DNA of 64,000 nt from Mucor racemosus (GCA_027405735.1 JAPEHQ010000005.1:248001-312000), one strand, 5' to 3'. Numbered from the stretch's first letter, positions 11,593 to 24,744 are shown. Notes: generated from the sequence alone by a model not told the origin. Program-made: numbers and translations.

Positions 11593-14527
11593 GCAATGAC
11601 AACTACCAAAATTAATAAGTAAACACCCCATTCATTTAAAACCAATGCTTTGCTGCTGCAACGTCTTTTACATTCATTCTTAAAGAAATTTAGGTTTCAA
11701 ATATTGATTTAAGTAACTGTAAGCAAATAAATACTAGAAACGTATCAGGAAATGGAAAACCTTTGTTCCTTGAATGAATTGATCTACTAATAATTCACAA
11801 GAAATAGTTAAATACATTTTATGCAAAATTATCTACTGGATAATTTTTAAATCTTTAAAAAATATAAATTTTTCATCGAGTTATAGATAAATTAAGATTT
11901 CTCAAACGATAATTAACTTAAATGCAAAGCTGTGATGCGCAAAATACCCGTATTTATAAAACAATTTGAGAGCAAAATGATTTATTTAAAACCGTAAATC
12001 GATTCAGAATTGGATAAGCTACAAAAACCATTCAGTGGTCAAGTGACGGTAAATATACAGTTTTTTGTCAAATTTTAGAAGCGTTTCCTAATTTCCAGTA
12101 TTTTGCACATTTACAGCTTAAAAATAGACTACAGCTTAAAGCGCGCGATTTGATTGAAAGCCCGAGAGAGTCGATTTTGAAACAAGGCATTAAATATTTT
12201 TTTCGAGATTTTGATAGAAAGATATAATTGGCCAATTCATAGCCCAGCAAAATTGACGCCCTTTCAAATTTCAAGCAATATTAGTGGCTCCCGTCATTTG
12301 AACCATTTTTTGAGAATGTTTTTGATGGTATATCAGTCATTACTCCATGAAAAATGCAGCTACCATTAAGAAAAAAGATGGAAATGAAAACGGTGCATTT
12401 TGCGCACATTGTAGTACCAAAAAAACAGAGATAAAAATGCTTTAATGCTTCATTTTAAATTAATGAAAATCATTAGTCGTTTAGTTAATTTTTGTAAATT
12501 TGGAGATGATGCATCATTACTCGATCAAAATTGTAGCTAGTATTCAGTAAAATAATGAAAATAAACAAGAAAATGCTGTGAATTTTGTATTGTTAAAAAT
12601 GAAGACCTACAGTAGGTCTTCATATTTCAATTTTTAATTAATAAAAATGATTAGTATTTTAGCTGATTTTTAAAGATTTCTGTATGATGTATTGTTACTC
12701 CATCAAAAATCTGCTTAAACTAAAGCAAAATAGCGCAAATAAAGCTGCGCATTTGCATTCAATTGATGTATTATAAAATACAGCTTGAAAAAAGATATAA
12801 TTCTGTTTATTCGAGCTTTGCGAATGACCAATTATTTGACAAATTTTGCATTTCTGGCTATTGCAAATGCGAAAAGCTTTTACCAGGCTTTTAAATGTAA
12901 TGTAATTACTTCTCCGATATGCATCTTTAATTTGGTATATAATGATCTTGAAAACACTTAAAATTTTTAGAGATATCATTAAGTTAAAAGTAAAAATTCT
13001 TGCATTTTTTTACATTATACGACATGACGAGGGCAATTTCAGAATGAAAATTAAAAAGAAAATGGATAAATGATAATGGTGGCATTAAAATTATGTATTT
13101 TCTGTGAATGTATTATTTTTTAAAGAACTTTTCCCAGTTAGTGAAAGCTGCATCATTTTTTGTTGTCATCAGATAGAGCCGGATGAAAAAGTTTTAATAT
13201 AATCTTTATTTTTAATGGTTTGAGTTCTGTAGACCCTCGATAAAAGTTTTGCCCTGTATAATGACATTGAGTAGTCGTGATACCTGATCATAAGCTTACA
13301 TTTTTGAAATATAATTTCTGAGGATTATTTGTGTATATAGATCCTTAAGTCTAGACCTTTTGTATAATAAAAATTATGTGCACTAAATTTGTGTCCGATA
13401 AGTCTTGTCATCCTTAGTGTTTCTTGTATTTTGATAAATCACTTGAATGGTTGGATGCTGCATTAATCATGACATTCTATATTGCTTTATTATATAAAGA
13501 TATTTATATGTCCTCTTCGTGTGTAATAGAACATACACATTAAAATATTTTTTTGACAAGCATCTGGATGATATTTATTATCACATTTTATAGTATAAAA
13601 TAATCCAATAAAATAATATAAAATTAATCAATCAGGAAGAGACGTATAATGAAAAAACTCTCAATGACAAGCTGGTATATCCATATGATTGGTATATAAA
13701 TAGCCTACAACAGCTTTGTTCTTAATTTAAATTATTATAAAAAATAAACTAGAATAAAGCCATCTTGATATATAATAGCTTTTATGATATAGTTATGTAA
13801 AGTGAAATAAGTTCCTGTGAAGTTGAAATTTGCTTAACAGTACTTATAATTACATTTGTAAACCTGATTGAAAATCTTTTTCAAGTATGTTTTATTAAGG
13901 TGTGTATTTCCCTTTATTAGCTCATCTCAACATCTTCTTCCTCTTACATGCCAATGAATTTATTCAAATAATCATTAAAACCAGCTCCCATGATTAAATG
14001 CTTAAGGTACAATGTATTCTGAAAACAAACAACTGTGACATTGCCATTAACATCTTGATACATAAAATATATGAATATAGCTTACTCTTCTGCTTTCATA
14101 TTTTTTAGTATCCTGTACCCATTCATGCTTTCAATTATTTGCTTTTAAATCCACATTCAAATATACGTGAAACATTAAATAAGCACATAATTTTCATAGC
14201 ATTTCACATGTATACATGAAATCGTGTTGTAATTCGGAAGAACAGGACAGTTTCAATAATTGGCTTAATCCTTAATTAATAATTCATTGCAAATTTAGCT
14301 TTATTATTAAAAATAATCAGCATTGATGTTTTTGAAAACTTAAATATAACAGTAGTATGTAAATTTTCAATACTTCAATAATCAAGAATAATATATATTT
14401 ATAACCCTTACAACAAATCAATCTTGAACTACATTAAGCTTATCACGGAAGTATTTTCTATATAATAGTTAATAATATTGAGATGAAATTTATTTTACTA
14501 GTTGATGACTTTTGAGAAAAAACATAA
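11593..14527. other. Gene-free AT-rich stretch with a degenerate tandem repeat
   Basis: No convincing gene is seen. From about 12320 to 12870 there are at least three diverged units of about 178 bp, each containing 'tTACTCcATcaAAAat' (about 12339, 12519 and 12696) followed by an A-rich segment. Unit 2 also holds a perfect 10+1+10 palindrome at 12601-12621. Near 13450-13800 two TATA-like boxes and AATAAA signals suggest further LTR debris, but ends could not be fixed. Confidence 0.5.
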
Positions 14528-15505
14528 GTGCACTGGCTAAATATTGACCAAAATTGACCAAAATTGACCAAGATTTACCTAAAATTTATTATAAAAAATT
14601 GAACACCTAAATTAAAGTATTAACTTCTTATACAGTATTCACAAGATAGATCCAACTCAAACCTATTCTGAGTTTTTTGTTTCAACAAAAAATATTGATT
14701 TTTCGTCGAGATAACCAAAATAATAGGTTACATTACAGCTAACTGGGTTCCAAAATTGATTCGTAAAATCGACCAGAAAATGATCAAAAAAACAAAATTG
14801 CTTAATGGCTCAGGAATTGCAAAGTAAGTTGAAATAGCTTACTAAATGTTTTTTGTTCAGTTTTAAATTTTGCATCCATCTAAACAAAATGCAAACAGAT
14901 GCTTCACATTAAATTTTGTATAAAATACTATTAAACTTTTGGAGGTTTTTTGGAGATACACATCATTTTTTGTAAACATAATTCAAAAATAATTTACAAA
15001 GACGATGTGCAAAAAAATTATCTACCGATCGAGCTATTGCTGAACCTTCTAGCTGCATTTTTCGTGGAGAAAAAAAGATTTTTGTCAATTTTTTTTTTCA
15101 AATCCAGAATGTAAGATGAGGGTATACAAGGGAAAATTGGAAGGTAGAAGCAAAGGAATCTCTTTGCACACGTTTTTTAGGATATCTCCACGAAAAATCA
15201 ATACTTTGAAAAAAACTAAATTGGGTTCGAGAGATCTCAACGAGATTAATGAAATGAATGTAAAAAAAATGCTGCTCAATTTAACCAATATTTTGAAATG
15301 TACTACAAAATTGTCAAAAAAATGAAAAAAAAGTAAAAGTGCTCAGAATTTTTTTATTAAAATATGTTATAGAGCACTTCAAAACAACTAAGTTTTATTA
15401 TTAAAAAGTGTTAGTATAGCTTAATTGTTTACAGAGATATGGTGCCTCGAACTTTTCAATCTTTTCCAGTGAAATACCTGTAAAAATTTGAAACATTAGC
15501 ACTAA
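14528..15505 (+). repeat. Repeat family C, copy C2
   Basis: It begins 'gtgcactggctaaatattga' followed by three tandem 'ttgaccaaaa' units, and ends near 'acattagcactaa', shorter than C1, C3 and C4. Frame 15116-15325 (RVYKGKLEGRSKG, then FRISPRKIN) corresponds to frames in C3 (- strand) and C4 (+ strand). No recognised domain. Confidence 0.65.
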
Positions 15506-16089
15506 GTGAACTTGTTGTGTCTGATAGCTAATGGTTATTCCAGAAACACAATTCTGGATTAAACTTGAGCATCTCAAGTACATGTACGTATATTTTAATT
15601 CCACTAAAAAAAGTAGTGAGATAAAGTAGCATAAATCGATTCCATTTCAAAATAAAAACCCCCAAAGCCGCCTTTTGCGAATTTCCGTGATATATCATAC
15701 GGTACAGTATTCCAAGTCGAAAAAATAAAAATGAAAACCCAAATTTATCGTTCGCCAAATCAGAGGTTTTGAAGATCCAAGCTCATTTCTTAATATGAAA
15801 ATAAAAAAGTTGAATGGTACCGGATTTGAGATTGCTTATACTAAAAGTTATGCAGAGACAGTTGTAAAAGAATCCTGATTTTCAAATATCAAAAATTTAA
15901 ATATAAGCAAAAATTAAAATTCAGGTATAAAAGATATAAATGAAATCAACTATAGAGGATGAATATAGAGAAATACTGTACGAAAGAAAAAAAAAAGGTT
16001 AGTACGTTGCTTATAAAAAAAAAACTTCCTCTGTATCTAACCATGAACGTAGAGTATAAACCTGATTTAACTATAATACTCCCATGAGC
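15506..16089. other. Intergenic, nothing recognised
   Basis: AT-rich sequence between repeat C2 and the TnpB/Fanzor-like relic. No gene, TIR or LTR end could be supported. Confidence 0.5.
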
Positions 16090-17562
16090 ATCAACTACAA
16101 AGGGGGATAATACGAGTATAAATTCTCATAAAACCTGATTGGAATACATATTTTCTTAAAGATCTCGGTTCTGGATTGCGAAATATTGTATTTATTAACC
16201 CTTTGACCACATCAACATCGAAACATGATTTACTCATAAACTGCCGTATGAGCCAGACTGTGCTATACCTAAAATTAGAAATGTTGTCCGAATACTTTTT
16301 ATGGAGAGTAGTACATGCCGTTGGTATTTCTTGATATACGACATGCATCGAATTATGATGATGCGCTTTTAAGTGATGCAATAGTTACATGGTATGATAG
16401 GCATGATAACGAATGCTACAACCAATTAGAAGAAGAAAAGCAAGGGCCAAGATTGTTGAATAAGAACATAGCTCGTACCAAAAGCGAATTACAGAAAAGA
16501 CATCAGGAGTTTTACCAATTAATATATCCCAATAAGGAACCAACAGAAGTAACAAAATCATATACGATTACCCAAGAGAATAGTTGCTGTCTGAAGAATG
16601 CTGAAGAAGTCTCTTTGAGAGACGAAATTTTGTATTCAAGAAATACTTTCTTTGGTGGTGCCAACAATGGTCTTGTTAATATGACTCAAATAGAATCATT
16701 TGATATAAACAGGTTCAAAAACCACATTGAACTTTACAATTATTATTCAGCTTTAGAAAACGATGGTATGTATTATAAGCATAAAGAAAATTACTTGTAT
16801 ATTAAGCATACTATAGATGTTGACGATAAAAGACTTAATAATCTTTTTGTGCCACTATTTTCTACACTGATCATTAACTCTAAGAATATTTATCATCGAT
16901 CTGGTGATAAATCAGAAGCAACGTCTTATACATTAAATCAATGACTCAAACATACCTCCAGCATCGTGAATTGATGAGAGAGCTTTACTACAGCAAAATT
17001 GTTACCAACAAAAGAAGGAGTAAAGAATTAAGAAGACAAAAATTCCTCAATCAAGTTTGTTCCAATGAACGAAGGTTTATCAATTAAGGACAAAGAGGCA
17101 ACAACATCGCATTTGTTGGTGAAAGGGGATACTCAGTTAGATCACGAAACAAAGGATTTAAAGAATACGGTGGCAAATGGAAACCTCATAACCACTCAAG
17201 TTACATCTCAACAGTTATTACTATCTAATGAGCTTAATACATCACAGACCTGCGTTTATTTTTTCCATAAAACTACTCATCCTGTACATATTGTTGATAA
17301 TACATTGCAGACCAATAATGGAACATCCGTTTGCACAAACCCAGTATGTATCTTGGTCAAATCAGGCTCCTCCCATAAAGGGAGAGATGCCATATATTCT
17401 CTTACAATTGACTTATCAGGCTTATTGTACGTTGCACTTGGTGTTCTTTTCCCTCAATTCAATTCTAGTGTCGGTCATCATCGCGCCTACTTTACCAGTA
17501 TCGTCACTACCGTCCTTACAAGAAGCGTAGCACGGCTGGAGCTCGATGGGCTTAATACTTAA
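16090..17562 (+). pseudogene. TnpB/Fanzor-like RuvC nuclease, decayed
   Basis: Four frames join into one protein-like series. About 16095-16320 reads ...LKDLGSGLRNIVFINP...; 16315-16944 is open for 209 codons; 16942-17086 continues in another frame with a basic helix (HRELMRELYYSKIVTNKRR); after an in-frame TAA comes GNNIAFVGERGYSVRSRNKG then EYGGKWKPH; the tail lies in the 17065-17562 frame. The tail has TCVYFFHKTTHP...CTNPVC...SSHKGRDA, resembling the zinc finger and RuvC-III Asp of TnpB/Fanzor proteins. The segment FFGGANNGLVNMT resembles RuvC-I (G.DPGLVN) with Asn where the catalytic Asp is expected. The first zinc pair is C..F instead of C..C. Together with at least three frameshifts and one stop, this is a dead copy. 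The family call is by motif reading; no transposon ends or guide-RNA region were found. Confidence 0.6.
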
Positions 17563-17957
17563 GTATACTGGCCTATGAATTATTTTTACTTTAACATATA
17601 CTAACTCTGCCGCTTTAATCCTTTTTTATTTTACCTCCTTTTTTTAATATCTATTCCCATCCTTTTTTTATTAAACAAATTTCACTAAGGGCTATTTACC
17701 ATTCAGTATAAATTTGGATTGCGTGGAAAAATTTAAAATTCAATTCATGCCATTTCATGTATTCTTTGACGAAGCATACATTCAGTTAGGATATTTAAAC
17801 TCTTGTATACATTACATAGATAATTCCTGGTTTGCATGTCAATTACGATGTCTATACTTGTATCAAAACCAAAGCAATAAATGAAGAAAGGTTATATTTT
17901 ATTAATATTATTTACATTTTTAAGGATAGTTGTAAGATGCATGCTACATTTATAATT
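17563..17957. other. 3' intergenic, nothing recognised
   Basis: AT-rich spacer between the TnpB-like relic and the end of the TRP-like gene. 'aaataaatgaag' near 17876 is on the + strand and is not clearly a signal of either gene. Confidence 0.45.
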
Positions 17958-20747
17958 CTATACTGCATCTTGAATAGCTATACTTGTAGGTGATGCTTGA
18001 TGAGGAGGGGAATAGATGGAAGATATATTAGAGTCGTTTTTTGATAACTTAGTTTGATGTTTTGGTAAAGGCGGCGGAGGAGGTCTATTTTGATTTTCTA
18101 TTGATAGTTGTTGCTGACTCTGCAAGGTGTCATTTATGGCGGCCATCAAAGGTTCCGAGCTTGGTACAACATCATCATCAATTTTATAATGTGCTCTTCT
18201 GCCACCGTAATCATCCTCATTTGTATTGATTTGAGTTTGGGCTCTGTAAGTATTAATAGCAGATGATAATAGATTATTAGGTAATGTGGTGGAGGATGAG
18301 GATCCTGTTCTAGAGCCATTATTATGGTCGGATATCACTGGGGGGTGAGGGAGAATAGTTTCATCAAAAGGAATTGTAGATGGAGATGATGTTGATGAAA
18401 TAACTGGGTTACTTTGACGCTTGATTTCATCAGGTTTAAGCATCGCTATATTCATCGTAGATGTATTGTTGCTACTGTTATTGTTGTTAGCAACACCATA
18501 GTAGTTTGCAAACATATCTAACGTTTGCGAGTTCATTGTAAGTCGATTAGAATTTCTCGTCTGATTTGAAGAATCGCCATTCATGTAGAAACTAGCGCTT
18601 TGAGATCTTGATCGAGAGGACATTGTCATTAAATTAGCGGAACTACTACCTAAATGAGAGGGGATTGAAGGTCTGCTACTCTTCTTTCGCTTTCTCCACA
18701 TAACCATACGAGCTGGAGGCCGGCCTGATTCATCCAATTCATCATCTCCAAGACCTGTTACGATGACGATGACATTTTTGACCAGTAATAAAAAAAATAT
18801 AAAGAAGGCAAGGCAATGAATAGCCATTTGAATATATCCTACATATTGCTTGGACATTACTGATGCATGTATATTTGGAAGATAACATATGTTTAGAAAC
18901 AAAACAAATGTTTTAATACATCCGAATACAATATGAAATGTATTTACTTGACTATCTGCATATGGCCATTTGAAGAATATTCCAAAAGTCAATGTTACTT
19001 CTGCCAAAATGGCCAGTATCAGTTGAGCTAGACCGCTGGTCTGAAACAATCCAATCATAGCAGCTATTAAAGACTTGTATATAATAATTGCAATAAAATA
19101 ATGAAATGTGTCGTCAGTGAATTGGTTGTATAACGATCCATATCTCAGCATTAGTTTCAGTTCTGTGTATATAAAGGATGCTGGTCGAATTTGAAGTAAT
19201 TTAATACTAATAAATCCATAGAGCAAAAATGGTACTACAAGAAATATAGCAGCAGAAAGTGTAATATACCAAAGGGAAGGTATCATTAATTGATAGAATG
19301 ACACTGTCAAAATCGGCAAATAAAGCAAACTAACAATGCGAACAAGAATACCTACAAGAATGTTAGTTAAACTACAAAGCCGAGTTGGGTATGCTCTTTC
19401 GTAACGTACCTATGGAGAAATCCCACATCTTTTTTGACATGATTATATACTTTTTACGTTTATTCAATGCTCCGATAATAAATAATACAGCCCAGGTGAT
19501 GCAGCATAGTGCTATACAGGACATCATAATGATAAGTGTGTATACAAGAAAAGTAAAGAAAAGGGCATTGATGTCGATTCCAGAAGCAGTTGCAAAATTC
19601 ATCATTCCTGTACCGACAACGTCAACACCATTGTTAATGTCGTTTGCTGGTACTGCAGTTGAATTGGCTATTTGTCGTTTATAAATGCTATGTCTGGGAA
19701 TTGAAGCCATTTCTTCAATTGGAGATGAAGAAGATTGAAATATTGTGTGAATAATGTTATCTAACCAACTAGACTCAAACAAAAGGAAACTCCAAGAGAA
19801 ATTGGAAGTAAATAACGCATGGAAACGAGGATAACCTATGTTGAATTGACCTGCCATAACAATAAATTGAGCATAAAATACCAAGTCAAAAAAACCAGGT
19901 GTCTTCAAACGCAATACACCAGGTAACATGGCATAATTTGAGCTCAATAAGAATATATCATGTTCTCCCCCTTCATGAAATATAGTGAATGATGCAATCA
20001 AAGACAGAATCGCAGCAGCAACTGTAAATCCAATAGGTAAAAATGTAAAGATTTTTTGCCATGTTGGATGTTGATAACCAACAGGAGCAAACATGATACA
20101 TACAAGATGGTTGGAATCTGCGTCAATAGCTGAGTATTGTGCTGTGATATCAGCCAATGGATATGAAGGAACATTAGAAAGGTTAAATGACTAAAAATAG
20201 AATTGTAAATCAAACAAAATGATAATTGTTAGTTGGCTCATTGTTCACTTTTTTTTCTTCTTATTAATCATACTCTTTGAATACTGAAATTTTGATTTTG
20301 ATTTATAGGGCAACCAGTTGATGTATCAGGACAGAATTGTTGGGCTGGTGCTTGAAATGTTTGAAATCCAAACCTTAATTCAAACATAGAAGCAGATGAT
20401 ACTAAATTTAATAAATGGTAATAAATAGATTAATATACAATTTCTCGGAAGGAAAATCCTCCCCGTACGCTCCCTGTAGAAATTGTGGAAATATATTTAC
20501 TTGATCCCTGCTGATTCAAGTTGTTAATAGTGACATTGGATGTGCTGTTGATATTGAAATGATAACTAGATGTCATAACATCAAAATACCGAGTTACTGC
20601 AGTAACGTCAAATTCGCCTTGATAACAATATGTAAAGTTTGTCGATGGAAACCATACATTGTTTAACGATTCTGCCTGTCGAGAGGGAATTACAGTGAAA
20701 ATCAATATGAACAGAAGGAGATTCAAATTATCCGAAATGAATCTCAT
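17958..20747 (-). CDS. TRP-like / Flc-Pkd2 family membrane protein
   Basis: There are four exons: 20439-20747, 20274-20401, 19410-20190 and 17958-19351, about 869 residues. Exons 2-3 and 3-4 join cleanly in frame (GTATGA..TTTTTAG; GTACGT..CTTGTAG). Exon 1 to 2 is unresolved: the only evident GT..AG intron (37 bp, 20402-20438) leaves a frame error, so a boundary or a base may be wrong. Residues 1-25 look like a signal peptide. The next ~180 form a Cys-containing, N-glycosylation-rich luminal region (FTYCYQGEF; CPDTSTGCP) like the ML-like domain of fungal TRP/Flc proteins. About nine hydrophobic segments follow (PIGFTVAAAILSLIASF, LVYTLIIMMSCIALCC, GYIQMAIHCLAFFIFFLLLV and others). The ~190-residue cytoplasmic tail is Ser/Asn/Gln-rich with RPPPPPLPKHQ. 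In this family the role is calcium or flavin-linked transport and wall integrity at ER or plasma membrane. It is the only intact gene in the left 37 kb. Confidence 0.85.
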
Positions 20748-22859
20748 ATATCAATATGTACAAAAAGATAATCAAAAGGAAAAGGAAAGGAAAGAAACAA
20801 AAGAGAAAGAAAGAAACCTTAGCTCCAATAATAAACTTTCTTTCATCATCTGTGCACCTTCAAAGCCACACGAATACATTACCCTTTTTATGAATACATT
20901 GTTGTCTACTTTGTCATACCATGTATTTTCATTTGTCCTTCTTCCGTTGAAACGACTTTGCGGCTATTTAAAGCCCTTTATGATGATTGTTGCAATCGGA
21001 TATAATGACAATCAGCCAATCGATGTTGTATGTACTATATTGATCTATAATATTAAATCAGGCTCTTTTGCGGCTGAATTAAGGCATATGTACATGAGCC
21101 CTATTTATTATACGCAAATATGAAAGCATGCAATTTATTTAAATTTGATAGGAATTGAATTTATCATAATATTTGGCAATATACGCTCATCTATAGTTTT
21201 GAAGAGACAAATAGATGAGGGTAACTCTCAATAATGGTAAATGAGAATCCACCAGAGATAGATGCTGCACGATAACGATTTTATTTTTGGAGAGAATACC
21301 AATAATGTAGACTGAAGGAGGTTGTGATTATCCATTCCATATGACTTTATATTAAATGTTGTCAAAGTTATCTTTTGCACTGATACACCCAACCGATGGG
21401 CCCCAGGATTGGGTGGCCAAAAGTATTCTATTCAATTACAATATTCTATGTGTATAATATGTAGTGTTTTATTCAGCTATATATGTATTATTACTGAAAT
21501 TTGGCCCTATTTTTCAGGTACACACCTAATATGATAACAGATTGATCGCCTTCTTCATTATCCAAAAATATAAAACGAGTGGATAGACTTGCAATAATTC
21601 TTCCGTAAGATATACTATTTCTTAAGTCGTTGAATGAGCTTGTTTAGAATACCTTCAAAAAATAATACTTTGGCGTTACAGAGATGCTACGGATTATACC
21701 TTAAAAATGCTTTGGTGTCATCATATCAAGTGGCCTGAAATAAATCCTTTGGGCATCGACAGTTCATTCTGCATTTTGCAGGATCCAAGAAGGGTGCATT
21801 GATTTTACGCTCTATGTAGATGTTTAAGAAGTACTAAACTTGTCTTTTTATACATACTGTAGTCGCCGTCTTGTCAAAATGTCGGATAGATAATCAGCAA
21901 GATGCTATGGTCATCTTCAAGAGATCATTCTTTATTAAAAAAAATACTCATCATGTCCCTGAGGTTGTAGTATAGCACATATGAAGATTTTATTTACGAA
22001 CACGTACAGTATTCAATAGTTCAGTATAATACATAGTGCATAGTGCATAGTATACAAAGCATTTTATGTGAAAATGATTCTCAACTTTTACGCAGCTGTG
22101 GAACAGGAATGTTTACGGAAATTGCTTAGAGTGTTTCGAACACAGAAGCATTATATAATTTACAGTATTTGTAGTCGATGCCGAGACCCTCAAAATATAG
22201 AGGTTCGTATATACCATATATATACGACACGAAATAAATAGAAATAAGGTTTAAGACAAGAAACCGAACCTCTGTTTTCTTTTTTTCATAACATCCCATT
22301 CAACGAAAAGATCACTTTTTTGTGTTTACTACATGTCACTTAAAATAATCATACGCTATATCTTCAATCACATTTCTATAAGAACTAATAGGATTTATCG
22401 GCCAAATAAAGTCTTTGGCATCCAATCACTAAAACCCCTCAATTTCAGGCTAATTTATGGTAATCCAGTAACTCTTTCACGAAATTATTGGTTTCAACTG
22501 ATACTATAGCAGTATGCTAACCGTCATTCAATAAAAAATTATATATTTAAAGTAAAGACCACTAAATATTGTTCGGTTGAAATCGTTTGGCGACTACTGA
22601 ATGCCCTTGTAGTAACTGTTTTTCGACGAAAAATGGGGATTGTGCAAAACATTTTGACGCCTTTTATTTCAGAGTTGTTTTAAAACGCAATGTTTGATTG
22701 TGGAAAAATAACAAACGGATTTATAAAATATATTTGTTTTTTTACATTGTAAAAGGATCGCATGATTTGTACAACCAATAGATATATCAAAATCATAGCG
22801 TGCAGCTTTTTCTACAACTACTAACTGTATACTAGACAACAATTAGGTTGTATCGGACG
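20748..22859. other. TRP-like gene promoter and gene-free spacer
   Basis: Immediately upstream of the TRP-like start (20760-20820) is a purine tract on + (pyrimidine-rich on the coding strand), usual for fungal 5' UTRs. The remainder to 22859 shows no gene, LTR or TIR I can support. The frame at 20659-21123 overlaps this promoter and looks random. Confidence 0.45.
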
Positions 22860-24130
22860 TTTTAAATTAGACAATAATTAGTCGCATTATTCTATCTATT
22901 GCTGAATTTATTTTATATCTCACAAAAGGCTCGAAAACAAGAAAATTCACTGCTTTTTTCTTGAAAATTAGGTCTCACTTTTCATCCCTGCTCTACTTTT
23001 TTTTTCACTAAAAATCATCAAGAAAAATTTATATCCCAATGTACCTGAGATAATCAACTTTAATTAAAAAACAAGTATTCACAAATATCCTACCTCTAGT
23101 AGCTGGTAGAACTTTGTTAGTGCTAATGTTTCAGATTTTTACAGCTATTTCCCTAAGAAATATTCAAACCTTTGTGCTTTAATATCTCAGAAAACAATTA
23201 AGCTATACCAGCAGCCTATAAAATAAAACTTACTTCTTTTGAAGTGCTCTATAATATATTTCAGTATGAAAAAATTATAGGCACTTCTATTTTTTTTTTT
23301 TCGTTTTTTTGACATTTCTGTAGTAGATTTCAAAATACTTGTAAAATCGAGTAGCATATTTTTTACCTTTATGCCACCAATCTTGTTGACTTCTCTCGGA
23401 TCGAATTTAGTTTTCTTGAAAATATTGATTTTTCGTGAAGATATCCTCAAAAATGTGTGTAAAAGAGTATCATCGGTTTTGCTTTAAAAAAGCAACTGTA
23501 TACCCTGATTCCAAATTCTGAATTTGAAAAAAAAATTGGTAAAAATCTTGTTTTCTCTGCAAAAAATGCAGTTAGAAGACTAAGCAATAGCTAGATCGAT
23601 AGGTAATTTTTTTGCGCATTATTTCTATTAGTTGTATTTAAAACATGCATATAAAAAGTGATATATATCGTCAAAATACCTGAAAAATTTCAATTTTATT
23701 TTACGCAAAATTTAATATAAAATGTTTGTCTAGGCCTTAATTGGACGAATGCAGAATCCAAAATTGTACAAAAAACATTTAATACACTAGTCCAACTCAC
23801 TTTACAGTTCATTAGATATTAGGCTATTTTGTTTTTGAATTATTTTCTGATCGATTTCACAAATCAATTTTGGAACCCAGCTATTGTAGCGTTTAAGTTG
23901 TAATATGAACTACTATTTTGTTTATCTCAACAAAAAATTAATAATTTTCATTGAAACAAAAAATGCAGAGTAGTTTTCTGTTGGATCTATCTGGTGAATG
24001 AAAGAAATTAATATCTTAACATAGGTGCTCAATTCTTAACAATCGATTTTAGGACAACTTTGGTCAATAATGTTAGGTCAGTGCACATATATTCTAGTAT
24101 TAACTCTCCTCCTACTTTTGGGTAGATAGC
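22860..24130 (-). repeat. Repeat family C, copy C3
   Basis: It aligns with C1 in the same orientation and with C2 and C4 in the opposite one. The end near 24060-24095 ('ttggtcaataatgttaggtc', then 'agtgcacat') is the inverse of the C2/C4 start. The minus-strand frame 23187-23450 (RISSRKINIFKKTKF, then NMLLDFTSILKSTTEMSKK) matches the frames in C2 and C4. Limits approximate. Confidence 0.65.
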
Positions 24131-24368
24131 AATGGTCCATAGAGGGAAGCTATATCTTTGTTAAAGGTTTTTCGTTTCTCGTAATTCGACTCAATATTGG
24201 GCGTGTATATTTTTACCTCCAATTACTCAAATCAATTATTATTTCAATCCCATATTGAATCTGACACCCAAATGGAATTGAAATGATATAAATACTTTTA
24301 GAATCCAGGATCTGATGGCTCCTGGCTTCCTTTTTTAACTGAATAATAAGGTTTCTGCGTTCTCTGTA

Positions 24369-24729
24369 GGATTTCACAACCAACGCATCGTATTACGGTT
24401 AACCGAGTTTGACTGCTTTAACGGGTCGTTTTTTATGCAAACTCGAATGAGGGTATTCGAGTTTCTTCTTTTCTTTTTTTGTTAGCTAAGCTCGAAAACA
24501 GGATTGAAAAAATACTTCAAGTTGTGAAACTGTCAAATATGCTATTATCAATTCATAATTCCATATCAACTTGACAAGGTTGCTATTAGCAGCCTCCTTA
24601 AGGCAAACCAATACTTGCTCCCACCCCGTTTTTTATCTGGGTTACAAAAGAACGGGCCGTTTTCCAACTCGAATCGAATGGCCGTTTCCGTTAAAACTCG
24701 ATTCAAACTCGAATCGAAGCCCATTCCTA
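24369..24729 (-). mobile_element. 361-bp short element, copy 1, TSD GTTCTCTGTA
   Basis: It is flanked by the 10-bp direct repeat GTTCTCTGTA (24359-24368, 24730-24739). The sequence runs from GGATTTCACAACC to GAAGCCCATTCC and is about 95% the same as the inverse copy at 57067-57424. It has no TIRs. It contains inverted 'aactcgaat..attcgagtt' arms and repeated 'actcgaatcgaa' motifs. Target duplications of unequal length (10 here, 14 in the other copy) suggest target-primed retrotransposition, hence a SINE-like element, though I see no convincing Pol III A/B boxes and no poly-A tail. Confidence 0.75.
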
Positions 24730-24744
24730 GTTCTCTGTAATATA

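Noticed and set aside
14541..14580. Tandem 'ttgaccaaaa' units as a telomere-like or regulatory array
   Set aside because: They are a constant part of the end of repeat family C (also at 56997-57030 and inverted near 24060).
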